Shown here piece after piece: positions 25,155 through 32,929 of a DNA stretch of 33,715 bases. Under the pieces are notes generated by a model. It was not told where the DNA came from and did no database searches. It saw nothing but the letters and a program-made list of their open reading frames with translations. The position numbers and the translations under genes were made by a program. Position 1 is the first letter of the stretch. Each line of letters starts with the position of its first letter. The stretch is from Halalkalibacter oceani (GTDB taxonomy: Bacteria > Bacillota > Bacilli > Bacillales > Bacillaceae_D). The stretch lies in NCBI RefSeq assembly GCF_023715605.1, contig NZ_JAMBOL010000036.1, positions 1 to 33,715 on the forward strand. The letters run 5' to 3'.

Positions 25155-26337
25155 AATTTTCCTCTAAATTAATCGCCAGAAAATGCTCGGTAGAGGAGGC
25201 GGCAACCCCCAGGGCGGCTGAGCGCTTTTCTAATTTGGAAAAATCAATTTGCAAGTTTTTCTGGTGCGTGGCCAATGCATGTTTTTTCAAGCTGTCCCTC
25301 AGTATCTCTTCAAGCCATGTTTGCAAGGCGGCGAGCCGGTTGCCGATAATAATTTGTTCAGGATTAAACGTATTAATAATGTTGTTAATGCCGATTGCCA
25401 GATTTTCGCCGAGCTTTCCGATTAACTGCAAGGTTCTTTCATCCCCAGAGCTTGCCAGTTGAACAACGGCCTCCAAGGTTGCTTCTTCCCCCGTTGCAAA
25501 GATCCCTTGCTGTTCGGCCATTTGCAGCAGCGCTTTTTCAGAGGCGTAGAGCTCCCAGCAGCCTTTGTTGCCACAGTTGCAGAGCGGTCCATCAAGATTG
25601 ATCGTCATATGGCCGAGTTCACCGGATAAACCGTTATGCCCTTTATAAAGCTCGCCGTTCAAAATAAGTCCGACCCCGATGCCAATTCCGCCGCTAATAT
25701 AAATGATGTCATTGCATTTTTGGCCGATGCCGAATTTCTTTTCCCCATAAGCCCCGGCATTTGCTTCGTTTTCCACCTTTACGGGCACATGATATTTTTT
25801 TTCAAGAAGGCTCTTCAGATCAACATTTCTCCAGTTCAGGTTAGGAGCGAGCAAAATCTCCTCAGCGGTGCTTACTGTCCCGGGCACGCCAATCCCGATG
25901 CCGACGACGCCGTAGGGGCTGTCAGGCATGTTGGCCATTAATTCGTCGATTACCTCATAAAGGATGTCACTAATCTCCCTGAAGGTCGGGTGGTTCACTT
26001 TAATCTGCTTCTCATAGCAAATTACGCCTTGAAGGTCGGTAAGGACAGCGAGAACATAGTTGACGCCAATATCAATGCCAATTGAGTAGCCGGCGGTTTG
26101 ATTAAACAGCAGCATGACCGGTCTTCTTCCGCCACTTGAAACACCTGGTCCGGATTCGAGAATTAATTGTTCCTCCAGCAGCTCATTAACGAGCGAGGAA
26201 ACGGTTCCTTTATTAAGGCCAGTTTTTGTGGCGAGGGCCGCTCTGGAAACGGGAAAAAATTGTTTAATCGCATGAAGGATCAAGGACTTATTTCGTTTTT
26301 TGACGACATGTTGGTTGAACGTTTGAGTCATTTTCAT
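25153..26337 (-). CDS. xylR: Xylose repressor, ROK family
   Basis: A 394-aa repressor. The N-terminal winged HTH (about 15-75: [39 protein letters not shown]) is followed by a ROK sugar-kinase-like domain with [16 protein letters not shown], the sugar-binding [11 protein letters not shown] and the ROK signature ending in a zinc site, [24 protein letters not shown]. It resembles Bacillus XylR, which lets go of xylO when xylose binds. Two ATGs (26337, 26331) are candidates and the ribosome site is weak. It is divergent from the importer operon and in line with xynB. Confidence 0.95.
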   Translation of the reverse strand: MKMTQTFNQHVVKKRNKSLILHAIKQFFPVSRAALATKTGLNKGTVSSLVNELLEEQLILESGPGVSSGGRRPVMLLFNQTAGYSIGIDIGVNYVLAVLTDLQGVICYEKQIKVNHPTFREISDILYEVIDELMANMPDSPYGVVGIGIGVPGTVSTAEEILLAPNLNWRNVDLKSLLEKKYHVPVKVENEANAGAYGEKKFGIGQKCNDIIYISGGIGIGVGLILNGELYKGHNGLSGELGHMTINLDGPLCNCGNKGCWELYASEKALLQMAEQQGIFATGEEATLEAVVQLASSGDERTLQLIGKLGENLAIGINNIINTFNPEQIIIGNRLAALQTWLEEILRDSLKKHALATHQKNLQIDFSKLEKRSAALGVAASSTEHFLAINLEEN

Positions 26338-26407
26338 GATTGGTCCACGCTTTCTTGAGTTTAGATTTAGGCTGAGTTCATTACAGTCCGCCGGTCGTCA
26401 TATGGAA

Positions 26408-26435
26408 TGCAACCGCTTCCTTGAGCACTATTATA
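26408..26435 (-). promoter_or_regulatory. xylR -10 box and cre site
   Basis: On the minus strand TATAAT (26435-26430) is followed 9 nt later by a cre that reads TGCAACCGCTTCCT on plus (26408-26421), matching TGNAANCGNTNNCW throughout. CcpA bound here could block xylR transcription. It is also about 50 bp upstream of the importer -35 box, so it could affect that too. Confidence 0.6.
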
Positions 26436-26459
26436 ACATGTATTATTCAATTTATCACT

Positions 26460-26500
26460 TAGTTTATCCACTAGACAAACGATGTTTTTCATGCTATTCT
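26460..26500 (+). promoter_or_regulatory. Importer promoter with XylR operator
   Basis: xylO-like dyad TAGTTTAT-N7-ACAAACGA (26460-26482) covers the -35 box TAGACA (26472-26477); 17-nt spacer; -10 TATTCT (26495-26500). The geometry is the same as at xylA, including the shared TAGACAAAC stretch. Confidence 0.75.
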
Positions 26501-26558
26501 AGCCTTGAGTTAGCGAATACCTAACTTCTTCCAAATAATAAGTAAGGGGGATTCCGCA

Positions 26559-27866
26559 ATGTTGAAAAGGAAAGCGGTTACATCGTTTTTTATGTTGCTG
26601 GCAGGGGTGCTGATTGCTACAGGATGCTCAAACACAAATGAAGATGCTGCAGTGGACGATAACGGAGCAGAAGGAGGCGCAACGGTAGAGTTCATGCATT
26701 TATGGCCACAGGGAAGCTCGGCAGAACATTACCGGATTGTCAATGAAATCATTGCCGATTTTGAAGAGGAGCATGGGATTTCGATTGATCTTCAAGTGTT
26801 AAGCAATGAGCAGTATAAAGATCAAATTACGGTTTTGTCCGCAGCGAATGAGCTTCCGGATGTCGGGATGACGTGGGCGGCCGGATACTTGGATCCATTT
26901 GTTGAAGGGAACAAGTTCACCCCGTTGGACGATATGCTGGAAGGCGGCCTGCGTGATGAATTTGTAGCGGGTACGCTCGAAGCGTATGAAAAAGATGGCC
27001 AGACGTACGGACTGCCTTTAGAATTAAATACGGTTTATGTTTACTATAATAAAGCGATTTTTGATGAGTATAATCTTGAAGCACCAACAACGTATGAGGA
27101 ATTTGAGCAGGTGATCGCGACCTTAAATGAAAATAACGTGCAGCCGATCGCGCTCGGCAACAGAGACCGTTGGACAGGTTCAATGTGGTTCATGTACTTT
27201 GCAGACCGGATTGGCGGAACCGATGTGCTGACAAATGCGATTAACCGCTCTGGATCATTTGAAGATCCAGCTTTAGTCGAAGCGGCGGCAAAGGTTCAGG
27301 AGATGGTCGATAACGACTCGTTTGTAAGCGGATTCAACGGATTGGCTGATGAGGAAGCAAAAAGCATGTTTATGAATGAGCAGGCGGCGATGTATATGAT
27401 CGCGACATGGGATTTGCCAAACTATACAACGAATGAGGATGTTCCGCAGGAATTCAGGGACAATGTAGGCTATTTCAAGTTCCCGACTGTGAACGGAGCA
27501 GGAGATGTCAACAGCTTTGTCGGTGGGCCTGGTGTCGGATTATTTGTCGCGGAAGACTCTGATGTGCAGGAAGAAGCGAAGCAGTTTGCCGCTTATTTTG
27601 TTGAGGAATGGGGCTCGAGAGCTGTAGCGGAAGCGGGCGTGATTCCAGCGACGATTGTCGACGGCGAAGGACTCGATTTACCTGAGATGTATGTCGAGGT
27701 ATTGGAAGATTTGAATGATGCTACGAATCTGACTCTTTATGCAGATGTTCAAATGACGGCTGCCGTAGCGCAAACGCATTTGGATTTAATTCAATCTTTA
27801 TTCGGCGGGGAGATCACCCCTGAAGAATTTGCCAGACAACATGAAGAAGCTCTTTCGGCACAGTAA
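26559..27866 (+). CDS. Sugar-binding lipoprotein of an ABC importer (xylo-oligosaccharide type)
   Basis: A 435-aa extracellular solute-binding protein, family 1. The signal peptide (LKRKAVTSFFMLLAGVLIATGC) ends in a lipobox with Cys23, so it is anchored to the outer face of the membrane by a lipid. MalE-like features follow: FMHLWPQGSSAEHYRIVNEI, SVLSAANELPDVGMTWAAGY-like region, and MNEQAAMYMIATWDLPN. Its place beside xylR, xynB and xylB points to xylobiose/xylo-oligosaccharides, comparable to XynE/BxlE; that substrate is inferred. A near-perfect cre lies in codons 4-8. Two stem-loops follow the gene. Confidence 0.92.
   Translation: MLKRKAVTSFFMLLAGVLIATGCSNTNEDAAVDDNGAEGGATVEFMHLWPQGSSAEHYRIVNEIIADFEEEHGISIDLQVLSNEQYKDQITVLSAANELPDVGMTWAAGYLDPFVEGNKFTPLDDMLEGGLRDEFVAGTLEAYEKDGQTYGLPLELNTVYVYYNKAIFDEYNLEAPTTYEEFEQVIATLNENNVQPIALGNRDRWTGSMWFMYFADRIGGTDVLTNAINRSGSFEDPALVEAAAKVQEMVDNDSFVSGFNGLADEEAKSMFMNEQAAMYMIATWDLPNYTTNEDVPQEFRDNVGYFKFPTVNGAGDVNSFVGGPGVGLFVAEDSDVQEEAKQFAAYFVEEWGSRAVAEAGVIPATIVDGEGLDLPEMYVEVLEDLNDATNLTLYADVQMTAAVAQTHLDLIQSLFGGEITPEEFARQHEEALSAQ
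26569..26582 (+). promoter_or_regulatory. cre site inside the start of the lipoprotein gene
   Basis: GGAAAGCGGTTACA matches cre at 13 of 14 positions and lies in codons 4-8, a typical place for CcpA roadblock sites in carbohydrate genes. Confidence 0.7.
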
Positions 27867-27916
27867 TACAGCTTTACTCTCGTAATCTGGCAACGAAATA
27901 ATGGCCTCACTAAAAA

Positions 27917-27950
27917 CAGCAGCTTCCATACAGTCACCAGGAAGCTGCTG
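27917..27950 (+). other. 11-bp stem-loop after the lipoprotein gene
   Basis: CAGCAGCTTCC (27917-27927) pairs perfectly with GGAAGCTGCTG (27940-27950) around a 12-nt loop. No U-run follows, so it is better seen as an mRNA 3' stabiliser than as a terminator. Confidence 0.65.
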
Positions 27951-28023
27951 AAACAGTATGACTTTTCAGTGGCCTCTTCCGTACGGACGTGTAAAAACCA
28001 GGCGCAGGCCTCGCTCGCTGCTT

Positions 28024-28073
28024 CAAGCCTGGAAAAAGGGGAAAATCAACCTTTTTATCCAGGCTCTTTTCTA
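28024..28073 (+). terminator. Long hairpin between lipoprotein and permease genes
   Basis: AGCCTGGA pairs with TCCAGGCT and inner AAAAAGG with CCTTTTT, followed by CTTTTCT. It is probably a partial terminator that lets the binding protein be made in excess over the permeases. Confidence 0.75.
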
Positions 28074-28097
28074 TTTCGCAAATAAGGGGGTATTGAT

Positions 28098-28976
28098 ATG
28101 AACAAAGTGATGTCCAATAAATGGTTTATCTCTTTCTATATTCTCCCTGCATTGTTACTCGTTGGTCTATTAATCTTCATTCCTTTAGTGTTAACCGGTT
28201 ATTATGGTTTGATGAATTGGGACGGAATTGGCGCAATGCAGTTTATCGGCCTGGAAAATTATATGAACGTTCTCCAGGATACAAACTTCTGGCAAAGTGC
28301 CGGACACTCGTTTTTATTAGCTCTATTTTCGACTGTCAGTCTTGTTATTTATTTAGCTGTTTCGATGATTTTAGCTTCCAAAATCAAAGGGGCAGATCTG
28401 TTAAGAAAGATTTACTTAATTCCGATGCTGCTCTCGTCAGTCGCGATTGCCCAGCTGTGGATTAAAATCTATAATCCTTCAAACGGAATGCTGAATACGA
28501 TACTCGCGGCATTCGGTGTGCAAAACCCGCCGCTATGGCTCGCTGATCCGAACATTGTCCTTTATTCGATCTTCATTCCGATTTTGTGGCAATATGCCGG
28601 GTTTTATATTCTGATTTATTATGCGGCGCTGAAAAGTATCCCTGAATCAATCATCGAGGCGGCGAAAATTGATGGGGCGACGCCATTTCAGATAGCGACC
28701 CGGATTAAGCTGCCTTTAATTATGGGCGTGATCAAAGTGACGATTGTGCTGGCGATTGTCGGCTCGCTGAAATACTTTGATTTGATTTACGTCATGACCG
28801 GCGGCGGGCCAAATGGAGCGAGTGAAGTGATGGCCTCTTATATGTACAAACTTGCTTTTGGTAACTATAACTTCGGCTACGGAAGCGCAGTCGGCTTTAT
28901 GCTGCTTCTGATCACCTTGATCGTGACGATCATTATCCGCAAGCTGACCGCTGACAAAGAAGAGATCCAATATTAA
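28098..28976 (+). CDS. ABC sugar importer, permease 1 (MalF type)
   Basis: A 292-aa membrane protein with six hydrophobic segments. The EAA loop that docks the ATPase is EAAKIDGATPFQIATRIKLP at about residues 191-210. It is close in size to AraP/MsmF/XynF. ATG 28098 follows AAGGGGG. It is 14 nt ahead of the second permease, and the pair would form the transmembrane heterodimer. No ATPase is encoded in the operon; in bacilli a shared MsmX-type ATPase usually serves such importers. Confidence 0.93.
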   Translation: MNKVMSNKWFISFYILPALLLVGLLIFIPLVLTGYYGLMNWDGIGAMQFIGLENYMNVLQDTNFWQSAGHSFLLALFSTVSLVIYLAVSMILASKIKGADLLRKIYLIPMLLSSVAIAQLWIKIYNPSNGMLNTILAAFGVQNPPLWLADPNIVLYSIFIPILWQYAGFYILIYYAALKSIPESIIEAAKIDGATPFQIATRIKLPLIMGVIKVTIVLAIVGSLKYFDLIYVMTGGGPNGASEVMASYMYKLAFGNYNFGYGSAVGFMLLLITLIVTIIIRKLTADKEEIQY

Positions 28977-28990
28977 AGGAGGTTTAGGCG

Positions 28991-29812
28991 ATGGGGCGTA
29001 TTGGTTATTTTTTTCTGTACCTTTGTTTAAGTGTTGTAGCTGTCTTTCAAATTTTCCCGATTATCTGGCTGTTTCTCTTTTCCTTAAAGAGCAATCGTGA
29101 AATTTTCGCCGGCTCACCATTTGCGCTTCCGCAGGAAATCAGATGGGAAAACTATTTAGCTGTCTGGGAAGGCGGAATCGGCAATTACTTTTGGAACAGC
29201 ATTTGGATTACCGGAGTTTCGATTATTTTGACGCTGTTAATTGCGAGTATGGCTGTTTTTGTGATTACGAGAATGAGATGGAAGCTGAGTAAGCTCGTAT
29301 TAGGGCTGTTTATGGTAGGGTTGATGATTCCGATTCATTCCGCGTTAATTCCGCTTTTCAGTATGTTTTTAAGTGTGAATTTAATCAATAATCCGCTGTC
29401 GATTGTGTTAACGTATACGGCTTACAACTTGCCGATCACGATCATGATTTTGCTTAGCTTTTATTATACGATTCCTAAAGAAATCGAAGAAGCGGCGATC
29501 ATTGACGGAGCGTCCCTGCACCGCCTGTTTTTTACGATTATTTTACCGATTTCCAGTCCGGTGCTGGCGACGACGGCGATTATTAATATGATTTATAACT
29601 GGAATGAGTTTGTTTTTGTAAATACGTTTATCAGTTCTGATGCTTACAAAACATTGACCGTCGGCATTCAAAACTTCGTCGGCCAATATATGACGGACTG
29701 GGGCGCGATCGGAGCGACGCTTGTCATTAGCGTGCTGCCGATTTTGATTGCCTTTCTGTTTTTCAGCAACAAAATTGTCGAAGGAATTTCATCGAGTGCG
29801 GTAAAAGGGTAG
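28991..29812 (+). CDS. ABC sugar importer, permease 2 (MalG type)
   Basis: A 273-aa membrane protein with six hydrophobic segments. The EAA loop is EEAAIIDGASLHRLFFTIILP at about residues 176-196, with the Gly at the usual place. ATG 28991 follows AAAGGAGG. It is the last gene of the importer operon and meets the minus-strand YesL-like gene; remnants of the dispersed repeat fill the junction. Confidence 0.93.
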   Translation: MGRIGYFFLYLCLSVVAVFQIFPIIWLFLFSLKSNREIFAGSPFALPQEIRWENYLAVWEGGIGNYFWNSIWITGVSIILTLLIASMAVFVITRMRWKLSKLVLGLFMVGLMIPIHSALIPLFSMFLSVNLINNPLSIVLTYTAYNLPITIMILLSFYYTIPKEIEEAAIIDGASLHRLFFTIILPISSPVLATTAIINMIYNWNEFVFVNTFISSDAYKTLTVGIQNFVGQYMTDWGAIGATLVISVLPILIAFLFFSNKIVEGISSSAVKG

Positions 29813-29815
29813 TGA

Positions 29816-29843
29816 TAAAAAAAGCCCCTACGCGCTTTTCTTA
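29816..29843. repeat. Partial copy D of the dispersed repeat
   Basis: AAAAAAGCCCCTACGCGC followed by TTTTCTTA resembles the last ~28 nt of copy B (AAGAAAAGCCGCTACGCGG, TTTTCTTA) with a few changes. It starts 3 nt after the permease stop. It can form a small hairpin (AAAAGC/GCTTTT) and may act as a weak terminator. Confidence 0.6.
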
Positions 29844-29868
29844 AAAAGAATAAAAATTTTGGAGGGCG

Positions 29869-29909
29869 GGGCGTCGGCTTCTAATAAAAACTGCTATGCG
29901 TTTTTCTTA
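29869..29909. repeat. Short copy C of the dispersed repeat (internal deletion)
   Basis: GGGCGTCGGCTTC, the left end of copies A and B, is joined directly to CTAATAAAAACTGCTATGCG and TTTTTCTTA, corresponding to their right end. About 77 nt are absent; the join falls at CGGCTTC/CCGCTTC, a short direct repeat in the full copies. The element provides the last codons and stop of the minus-strand YesL-like gene. Confidence 0.75.
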
Positions 29910-30499
29910 TGTATTCGTTGAAACGCATCAAGGGCGACCCACATCGTGATGAAGCTATAGAAGCTGGCACCGAATACGACAGCCAACGCCGGAATGACGG
30001 TGGCGAGCAAATAAAAGCCGCCGAGGCCAAGGATGATGAATAAGGTATGGAGAGGGCTGACGAGCATCGTTAAGAAGGCATTCCTGATCAGCTGAAAAAC
30101 AGGCAAGTCGAAATGCGCATAGGCCGGGAAAAGGTAAAACAGTATGAGAATAAATAACAGCATCCCTCCAAGCAAAGGGGCAGATGTCCAGATCAGCAGC
30201 TCGCCGATATTAGCCTGAAGAAAAAAGAGATTGAAGATGAAGATAAATGAAATGAGATAGATGATAATGCCCAGCCGGTTGCTTTTACGAAACTCCTGCT
30301 TGTAAAGCTGCCAAAATGTATGAAAGACAGGCTGGTCGCTTTTCCCTTTCAGCCATTGGCGAATAACAGAAAACATCGCCACGGTAGCCGGGAATAATCC
30401 TACGACGATCCCGCCGGTTAACGTAAAGAAAATCCACAGCACATTTAAATAGGCAAAACGTGTGATCCATTCAAGGATACTGTATAATGCGCGCCCCAT
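29894..30499 (-). CDS. YesL family (DUF624) membrane protein
   Basis: A 201-aa protein with four to five hydrophobic segments. The opening (ILEWITRFAYLNVLWIFFTLTGGIVVGLFPATVAMFSVIRQWLKG) is the YesL/DUF624 hallmark. Such genes regularly accompany oligosaccharide ABC importers in bacilli, but their role is not known. The ATG follows GGGAGG on the minus strand. The last residues (KKNA) come from repeat copy C, so the original C-terminus may have ended a few codons earlier. It is convergent with the importer and divergent from xylB. Confidence 0.88.
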   Translation of the reverse strand: MGRALYSILEWITRFAYLNVLWIFFTLTGGIVVGLFPATVAMFSVIRQWLKGKSDQPVFHTFWQLYKQEFRKSNRLGIIIYLISFIFIFNLFFLQANIGELLIWTSAPLLGGMLLFILILFYLFPAYAHFDLPVFQLIRNAFLTMLVSPLHTLFIILGLGGFYLLATVIPALAVVFGASFYSFITMWVALDAFQRIHKKNA

Positions 30500-30536
30500 A
30501 ATCGGCCTCCCTGCAATAAAGATACAGGATCTATTA

Positions 30537-30568
30537 TATAATGCTTTATTCGTTTAATAAACAAACAA
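30537..30568 (+). promoter_or_regulatory. xylB -10 box and XylR-like operator
   Basis: TATAAT (30537-30542), with a poor -35 region, is followed by TTATTCGT-N7-ACAAACAA (30546-30568). It matches the xylO right half at 7 of 8 and the left at 5 of 8, between the -10 box and the ribosome site. Confidence 0.45.
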
Positions 30569-30584
30569 AGGGGGAGGAAATGCG

Positions 30585-32084
30585 ATGAACTATGTAATCG
30601 GAATTGATTTAGGAACAAGCGCCGTCAAGCTGCTGCTCGTCAATCAGCAAGGGGCAGTGGCGGCAGAGGTTTCCAAAGCTTATCCTTTGATCCAGCAGAA
30701 AGCAGGCTACAGCGAACAGGAGCCGGACATATGGGTAAAGCAGACGATTGCCGGATTGAGCGAGCTGCTCGATCAGTTTACCGGAGATCGCTCACAAATT
30801 GTGGGACTCAGCTTCTCCGGCCAGATGCACGGGCTTGTGCTGTTGGATGAGAAGCAGAAGCCTTTGCGCAATGCAATTCTCTGGAATGATACGCGGACTA
30901 CGGCGGAATGCCGGGAAATTTATGAGACGGCCGGCAAGGAGCGGCTTCTCCAGGTGACGAAAAACCCGGCGTTGGAAGGATTTACTCTGCCGAAAATTTT
31001 ATGGGTGAAAAAGCATGAGCCTGCGCTTTTTCAAAAAGCGAAAACATTTGTCCTGCCAAAGGATTACGTCCGGCTAAAGCTGACCGGACAGCTTCATATC
31101 GATTATTCCGATGCGGCCGGGACGCTATTGCTCGACATCGCCAAAAAAGAATGGAGTCCCGAGCTTTGCCGCCTGTTCGGGCTGGCGCCTGACTTTTGCC
31201 CGCCGCTGATCGGTTCGCATGAAGAGGTGGGCACCGTTTTGCCAGAGGTGGCTGAACGTGCCGGGTTATCTGCGCAAACGCGCGTATTTGCCGGCGGGGC
31301 CGATAATGCGTGCGGAGCGATTGGCTCAGGCATTCTTGAGGAAGGAAAGACGCTGGCGAGTATCGGAACGTCCGGCGTTGTGCTTTCCTATGAATCAAGC
31401 GGGGATAAAGATTTTCAGGGAGTCGTTCATTATTTTAATCATGGCGCCCCTGACTGCTTTTATACGATGGGTGTGACGCTGGCCGCCGGCTTCAGCCTCA
31501 GCTGGTTTAAAGAGGTGTTTGCGAAGGATGAAAGCTACTCCGAACTGCTCGAAGAAGTCGATACGGTTCCGCCTGGCGCCAATGGACTGCTGTTTACCCC
31601 GTATTTGGCCGGGGAACGAACGCCGCATGCCGATTCGGTGATCCGCGGCAGCTTTATCGGCATTGACAGCTCGCATGAACGGAAGGACTTCGTTCGCGCG
31701 ATCGTGGAGGGAATTACATTTTCCTTGCATGAATCGGTGCAAATTTTCCGTGAGCAGGGCAAGAGGATTGATACGATTGTCTCCATCGGCGGGGGCGCGC
31801 AGAACGAAACATGGCTGCAAATGCAGGCCGATATTTTTGAAGCGACGATCGTTAAGCTCTCAAGCGAGCAGGGACCGGGGATGGGGGCGGCGATGCTGGC
31901 CGCTGTCGGCTGTGGCTGGTTTCCGAGCCTGCGTCATTGTGCCGCTGCATTCTTGAAGGTCGAAAAAGAATTTCAGCCTGTCCAAGACAACGTGGAGCAG
32001 TACAAGGAACTGTTCCGGCTTTATCAGGCTGTCTATTTGAATACGAAGGAATTGAACAACAGCTTAGTCAAATTCCGAAAATAG
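30585..32084 (+). CDS. xylB: Xylulokinase
   Basis: A 499-aa FGGY kinase that phosphorylates D-xylulose to xylulose-5-phosphate with ATP. The N-terminal phosphate motif is GIDLGTSAVK with D8, the substrate loop FSGQMHGLVLLD with the xylulose-contacting MH, ILWNDTRT, and the catalytic base D240 in FAGGADNACGAIG; the C-terminal ATP domain has SIGGGAQNETWLQMQADIF. The length matches E. coli/Bacillus XylB. ATG 30585 follows GGGGGAGG. Monocistronic, with a strong terminator. It is separated from xylA by the importer block, unlike the xylAB operon of B. subtilis. Confidence 0.97.
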   Translation: MNYVIGIDLGTSAVKLLLVNQQGAVAAEVSKAYPLIQQKAGYSEQEPDIWVKQTIAGLSELLDQFTGDRSQIVGLSFSGQMHGLVLLDEKQKPLRNAILWNDTRTTAECREIYETAGKERLLQVTKNPALEGFTLPKILWVKKHEPALFQKAKTFVLPKDYVRLKLTGQLHIDYSDAAGTLLLDIAKKEWSPELCRLFGLAPDFCPPLIGSHEEVGTVLPEVAERAGLSAQTRVFAGGADNACGAIGSGILEEGKTLASIGTSGVVLSYESSGDKDFQGVVHYFNHGAPDCFYTMGVTLAAGFSLSWFKEVFAKDESYSELLEEVDTVPPGANGLLFTPYLAGERTPHADSVIRGSFIGIDSSHERKDFVRAIVEGITFSLHESVQIFREQGKRIDTIVSIGGGAQNETWLQMQADIFEATIVKLSSEQGPGMGAAMLAAVGCGWFPSLRHCAAAFLKVEKEFQPVQDNVEQYKELFRLYQAVYLNTKELNNSLVKFRK

Positions 32085-32131
32085 GCTGTGTATTTAAAGA
32101 AGACTGAAACAAAGCTGGTTAGCCATACTAG

Positions 32132-32174
32132 GGGCCCTGCAAGAGGCTGTTTTCACCTTTTGCAGGGCCCTTTT
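32132..32174 (+). terminator. Terminator of xylB
   Basis: GGGCCCTGCAA (32132-32142) pairs perfectly with TTGCAGGGCCC (32160-32170), followed by TTTT. Confidence 0.88.
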
Positions 32175-32279
32175 CATATGCATAGTGCTTGAGGTAAATG
32201 TGCAAGTATAATAAAGTTGTTTAAGCATTCTAGCACTAACGAAGCAGAATAGTTTAACAAAAATGATTAGCACAGAATG

Positions 32280-32307
32280 TTGATAAGGGTATGAATTAGT
32301 GTATAAT
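32280..32307 (+). promoter_or_regulatory. Promoter of the DinB-family gene
   Basis: TTGATA (32280-32285), 16-nt spacer, TATAAT (32302-32307). Confidence 0.55.
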
Positions 32308-32357
32308 CGGAGGAATATTCTGTTAGTTGCTATTTTTAAGAGGGTGGGGGGAATTTA

Positions 32358-32846
32358 GTGGAAAAAAATGAATATGAGTGGGTAAAACAAACAAGGCAGA
32401 TTTTATTAGAACAGTGTACAGAAATAAAGGAAAATGATTTCACAAGAGAAAGTGGGTTTGGTTTTCAGAGTATAAGGGATACATTAGTCCATGTGGCTGG
32501 TTGTTATCATGCTTGGCTTGGTTCCTTCGTACTTTCAGAAACAACATCACCACTATTAACAAAAGAAGCAATAGAAAAGATGCAGATAGGTGATATTCAA
32601 CTCTATTTTCAACAAGCAGACAAATATGTAGATGCTGTATTTGAACGATTTACTGTAACATTTGACGATAATATCGAAAAAGAACTTTCTTGGAAAGAAG
32701 GAAGTGGAACTGTTAGAAAAACACCACATCAATTACTGATCCATTCTATTACGCATGAATTTCATCATAAAGGACAAATTGTAGCAATGCTACGTCTATT
32801 TGGTTACATACCTAAAAATACGGACATATTAGGACTTTCCGAATAA
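32358..32846 (+). CDS. DinB family protein
   Basis: A 162-aa four-helix-bundle protein of the DinB/YfiT metalloenzyme superfamily. The metal-binding histidines are visible in TLVHVAGCYHAWLGSF (helix 2) and HSITHEFHHKGQIVAMLRLFGY (helix 4), the diagnostic C-terminal block. Some relatives are thiol-dependent transferases (bacillithiol S-transferase type), but this member cannot be assigned. GTG 32358 is the start, preceded by AGGGTGGGGGG. Codon use is clearly more AT-rich than in the xyl genes, suggesting a different origin or weak expression. Confidence 0.88.
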   Translation: MEKNEYEWVKQTRQILLEQCTEIKENDFTRESGFGFQSIRDTLVHVAGCYHAWLGSFVLSETTSPLLTKEAIEKMQIGDIQLYFQQADKYVDAVFERFTVTFDDNIEKELSWKEGSGTVRKTPHQLLIHSITHEFHHKGQIVAMLRLFGYIPKNTDILGLSE

Positions 32847-32929
32847 AGCTTTCTTCAACAAAAGGGTGGGGAAAAGCTAAGCTGTGACTCCAGCTGTTTA
32901 GCATGCAATAAAAAAGAAAGGCTGATGTA

